Positions 61,301 to 64,000 of a DNA stretch of 64,000 nucleotides are shown piece after piece (the stretch's first letter is position 1; every line of letters starts with the position of its first letter). A program made the translations under genes and the position numbers. The notes beneath the pieces are model-generated. The model was not told the DNA's origin, did no database searches, and saw only the letters and a list, made by a program, of their open reading frames with translations. Source of the DNA: Diphasiastrum complanatum (taxonomy: Eukaryota > Streptophyta > Lycopodiopsida > Lycopodiales > Lycopodiaceae); NCBI GenBank assembly GCA_029204225.1, contig CM055099.1:63504142-63568141 (forward strand), given 5' to 3'.

Positions 61301-62270
61301 AGGAAACAGAGCTTGCATGGCAGATGGCTTCAGTTGCATCAACATCTGCCCAACCGGAGGACATAGACGACTTCGATCACATGCTGTGAATACGTGACCT
61401 TGCCCCAGTGATAATTAATGGGCAAGAGTATTTGTTTCTGCATGACTTGCAACATATCCTCGGCTTACGAGAGGATGAGATGTTGGCAGGATTAGTGAAA
61501 TTGCAAAATGGCACCAACACCTTTGACCACTCAATGTTAGACGATACATTTCGACAGTTGATTGGAGATGACACAGATACTACTGAGCAAGCTTTGGCAA
61601 ATTTTTTCGTGAACTGAAGACTCTGCAACCACCGGAGGTTGAGCATAAACAATTTGGGAAATTACCAATTTGCACAACTGAGATGCCATATAGAGGCCAC
61701 AAAATTGTCCTTGCAAAAAGTGAGAATGAGGATGAAGTTTCTCAGGCAAGTTCTTTGTCAACAAATATTCTCGTCCATGCTTATTCCCATTTCTGAATCT
61801 GTTCATTGTAATTATAACATTCTTATATAATGTATTGCAGTATGCAGTGGAGATTGACAGTTTTGCAATGAGGAGCGGAGGTTCTCGTGAGGACCAATAG
61901 AGCGAAGGCCAGATGCATCTCTGGCATAATACATTGGACAATTCCCTGACAACTACATCTTTTGTTTCAGCAATGAGTATAGTCCTAATGGGCCCACTAA
62001 GCTGGTCAAGTGCAAAGCATTATAAAAGCATCTTGCAGATGTTCCACTTCTACAGACTGCACCAAAGGCCTATTTTGTACGAAGGAGCGCTATCTTGCAG
62101 GACTTCTACCTGGGGTTTGAGTCCAGATTACTTCTGGCCTCAGCGGTTGGACCTTATGAGGAGCATGCTGATGCTGCTAAGTTAGCATTGGAGTTAATGA
62201 AGCCAACAGTAGGACTAGAAAATAGATCAGAGTCACTGTTGGAAGCACTGGCTAATGTAAAAGAATTTTG
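58350..62270 (+). pseudogene. Degenerate multi-exon transposase-like gene, family not assigned
   Basis: Plus-strand frames fit one long eroded gene: basic N-terminus (KRRKLD, KRRKR), YACD, stop, GGVSRKGYRALKKF (58640-58715), FIENELGEFFHI to NVKRDGEFV (58755-58965), KLDEAEIVKGHKLERVTITL and WHLAADLKTLKCMFG with CIYC (59085-59540), RVHFCMMHGELRILDKLLYL (59480-60022), GKGLSNALVEIFQWF (60280-60330), then acidic and C-terminal parts (60778-62270) with splice-like junctions, for example TTGCAG at 61837. The Asp-Lys-Leu and CxxC arrangement recalls cut-and-paste transposases, but I cannot name the family. Stops and at least six frame changes indicate a dead copy. No terminal inverted repeats were identified. 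Confidence 0.5.
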
Positions 62271-62397
62271 AAGGAAAATGTGATTTTTTTTCAAAAATAT
62301 TTCAGTTCGAACTACATGCGTTCGAAAATTTCATTCATTATGGTAGGTTATGAAAATTTCTACCAAGCATTAAAGTGCCATTTTGAAGTTCAAACGG

Positions 62398-62560
62398 CCC
62401 CCCTCCGCGCCCTGGCGTGATTTGCACGCAAGGGCGCGGAGGGTGGCCATTTGACCCGATCAAATGCCCTCTGTCCACGCCCTCACATGCAAATCACGCA
62501 AGGGCGTGGAGGAAGGCTGTTTGACCCGGTCAAACGCCACCCCTCCGCGCCCTTGCGTGA
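62398..62560. repeat. GC-rich array of nested palindromes
   Basis: Two and a half units of about 65-70 bp in AT-rich DNA. Hairpin 1 has perfect 13-bp arms CCCTCCGCGCCCT (62401-62413) and AGGGCGCGGAGGG (62431-62443). Hairpin 2 has 10-bp arms TCCACGCCCT (62474-62483) and AGGGCGTGGA (62501-62510). Between and after them are CATTTGA...TCAAATG (62448-62466) and GTTTGAC...GTCAAAC (62519-62535). A third unit keeps only the left arm (62541-62553). Confidence 0.9.
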
Positions 62561-62700
62561 AAATCAGCATTTGATATATACTTTGATAAAAAAATTAGTG
62601 AACCAAAAACATTAACAGAAAACTATATTTCATAATTCAATAGAGTTGAATGACAAAAATGATCTGATATTATTATCTCAAAATTTGGAGTACATCATTT

Positions 62701-63092
62701 TTAATTCCTCTCACGTCTCAGCCTATTTGCCAACAACATGTCCTTTGGAAGTATAGTAACTCTCTTACAATGGACAACACACAAAAATGAGTCTTCAAAC
62801 AAATTTGTCAGATACATCTCTGCCGTCTCTTTGATAGCCGAAGCAGCCTTGTCCGTAATTCTGAACCCAAGGGAGAATTCATCCATGATCTCCTTGATCG
62901 TCCAGAAAAATGGAGCTCTCAGTATGAGAAATTCTGTGGATTTCTGGTATTTTCGAATCTCCTTATACCAGTTCGGAATTCGGCTCTTCCTTCGGCGGTG
63001 TAGTTGCGGAGGCTTCATCCTTCTAAGGACCTTGCCTTGCCAGGGTGGTGGCGGTGTGGCTGCCCTTCTCTGTGTTGCCGACTGGGTAGGTC
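62701..63092 (-). CDS. Divergent histone H3-like protein (histone-fold exon; possible CENH3-type)
   Basis: Histone H3 pairs with H4 in the nucleosome; the centromeric variant CENH3 marks kinetochores. The minus strand reads an uninterrupted H3 fold: EIRKYQKSTEFLILRAPF (alpha-N region), KEIMDEFS, AASAIKETAEMYLTNLFED (alpha2), LCVVHCKRVTILPKDM and LANRLRRERN at the end, stop 62701. Invariant H3 blocks EIRKYQKSTE, LFED..LC, KRVTI.PKD and ER are all kept. It diverges in the rest: Pro/Arg-rich tail (ATPPPPW, RRMKPPQLHRRRKSR) instead of the ARTKQTARKS tail, and APF after LIL, as in CENH3, where canonical H3 has KLPF. Loop 1 is not lengthened, unlike many CENH3s. An acceptor-like TTTGGGCAG ends at 63093; an internal Met is at 63018. 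The first exon was not found; a copia piece lies just upstream, so it may be truncated. Confidence 0.7.
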
Positions 63093-63264
63093 CTGCCCAA
63101 AGGACCAGTGTCCCCAAACAATTCATGAGAAACAACAGATGCGTGAGTATCCTTAACATTCTATTATAAGATCTCTTATGTACACCATGATCTGTACCAA
63201 GGCAGACATAGATTTTGCAGTCAGCTCTCTCAGTTAGTTTATGACTAATCCTGGTATAACACAT

Positions 63265-64000
63265 TAGAAGGCTCTTATCAGAGTCATGAGATATCTTCGA
63301 GCTACTATGGACTTTTGCATTTGTTATGGTGCAGTCAGCAACGACAAACTCAATTTCCTCAGTGGTTACACAGATGCGAGTTGGGCAGGAGATGTACACA
63401 CTAGTAAATCTACTTTCGGATTTACATTCTTCCTCAATCAACACTGTTTTAGTAATTTTGGGACAATCCCAAGTCCCATTCTTTTCTTTTATGAGGTCTT
63501 ATGTTCAAAATTAAGTTCAATCGCACAAATTTGAAAAAGACCTATGCTCGAACATAAGTTCAAGCACATGCTCCTTTGCTCGAACTTAATTTCGAGCACA
63601 CAAGCATGTACTAGAGAGGATAGAGAGAAAAATTTATTCATTCCAAAATCAAGAAATTCTCCCAATATTACTAAAACAGAGTTAATCTTGGAACAGTCGC
63701 AAGCAATCTTTGATAACTTTATCTTCCACTGAATCAAAGTATATCGTAGTCTCTCAAGTTACAAAAAAAACAATTTGGTTGAGAAACTTACTCTAAGATA
63801 TCGGTCTGAATCAATATGCTCCGACAATATTATTTTGTGATAATCAAAGTGCCATCATTTTATCAGCCAATCCCAGATGTCATTCCATGAGTAAGCACAT
63901 TGAACTGAAGTATCATTTCGTCATAAGCAAAGTTTTCAATGAAGAGGTCAGATTTGTAGTACTGTAGAATGCAAGATATGACAGTAGATGTTTTTACTAA
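63265..64000 (+). pseudogene. copia RNase H fragment, runs out of the window
   Basis: The plus strand reads RYLRATMDFCICYG, GYTDASWAGDVHTSKST and FTFFLNQ, then is interrupted by the small inverted-repeat element, then continues SWNSRKQSLITLSSTESKYI (63690-63750), a shifted LFCDNQSAIILSANP (63836-63880), SKHIELKYHFV and finally QDMTVDVFTK at the window end. This is the complete order of a copia RNase H. Stops and shifts show decay. It overlaps the upstream side of the histone-like exon on the other strand. Confidence 0.85.
63445..63679. mobile_element. Small inverted-repeat element (MITE) inside copia RNase H
   Basis: A 235-bp insertion bounded by inverted repeats CTGTTTTAGTAATTTTGGGA (left) and its near-complement TCCCAATATTACTAAAACAG (right; one mismatch). 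It splits the RNase H reading between FFLNQ and SWNSRKQ. Internally it has a repeated 'gctcgaac' word. The target duplication could not be settled by eye. No coding capacity. Confidence 0.75.

Noticed and set aside
62738-63169. 143-codon plus-strand ORF
   Set aside because: It is the antisense of the histone H3-like exon, whose protein matches a known family.

Overview
This is repeat-rich nuclear DNA from a land plant, probably a vascular plant. The evidence is the content: plant-type family-1 UDP-glycosyltransferases (UGTs), Ty1/copia elements primed by initiator-Met tRNA (binding sites TGGTATCAGAGC), Ty3/gypsy elements, a CACTA tnp2 remnant, small inverted-repeat elements and very long (CT/GA)n microsatellites. 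Intergenic DNA is AT-rich. I saw no organelle, bacterial or viral genome features, no tRNA or rRNA gene and no CRISPR array. The exact lineage cannot be fixed from sequence alone; a fern or other non-model lineage is possible but is only a guess.

Layout. 1-2942: decayed minus-strand copia element with both LTRs (left one cut by the window edge). 3690-5260: CACTA tnp2 remnant. 6314-8231: gypsy gag with primer site and LTR remnant. 8232-10955: an inverted repeat of about 1 kb per arm made of copia-derived DNA. 11028-15420: copia pieces in opposing orientations, microsatellites and a 3' LTR. 16.5-17.4 kb: unrecognised degenerate ORF. 19581-21204: first UGT copy (frameshifted). 22770-25858: copia element E. 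25990-35404: a spliced, DNA-methyltransferase-like gene remnant broken by an almost complete gypsy element (26536-34173, LTRs, 5-bp target duplication) and ended by a copia-like LTR (35402-36284). 38090-48900: a three-level nest, in which gypsy D is entered by copia C, whose 5' LTR is entered by copia B. 51250-57770: a tandem segmental duplication carrying an intact UGT (52628-54241) and a broken UGT (55789-56964). 58062-62270: copia RT scrap followed by a degenerate multi-exon transposase-like gene. 62398-62560: GC-rich palindromic array. 62701-63092: a divergent histone H3-like coding exon on the minus strand. 63265-64000: copia RNase H carrying a small inverted-repeat element.

Functionally, only two loci look potentially alive: the UGT at 52628-54241, which has an open frame and the catalytic His and Asp but lacks the usual first Trp of the PSPG box, and the H3-like exon, whose histone fold is uninterrupted. 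Almost everything else is mobile-element debris with stops, frameshifts, deletions and nested insertions. The most interesting points are the H3-like exon, the methyltransferase-like gene, the transposase-like gene with the nearby palindromic array, and the UGT cluster with its altered PSPG box and shared 7-bp lesion.
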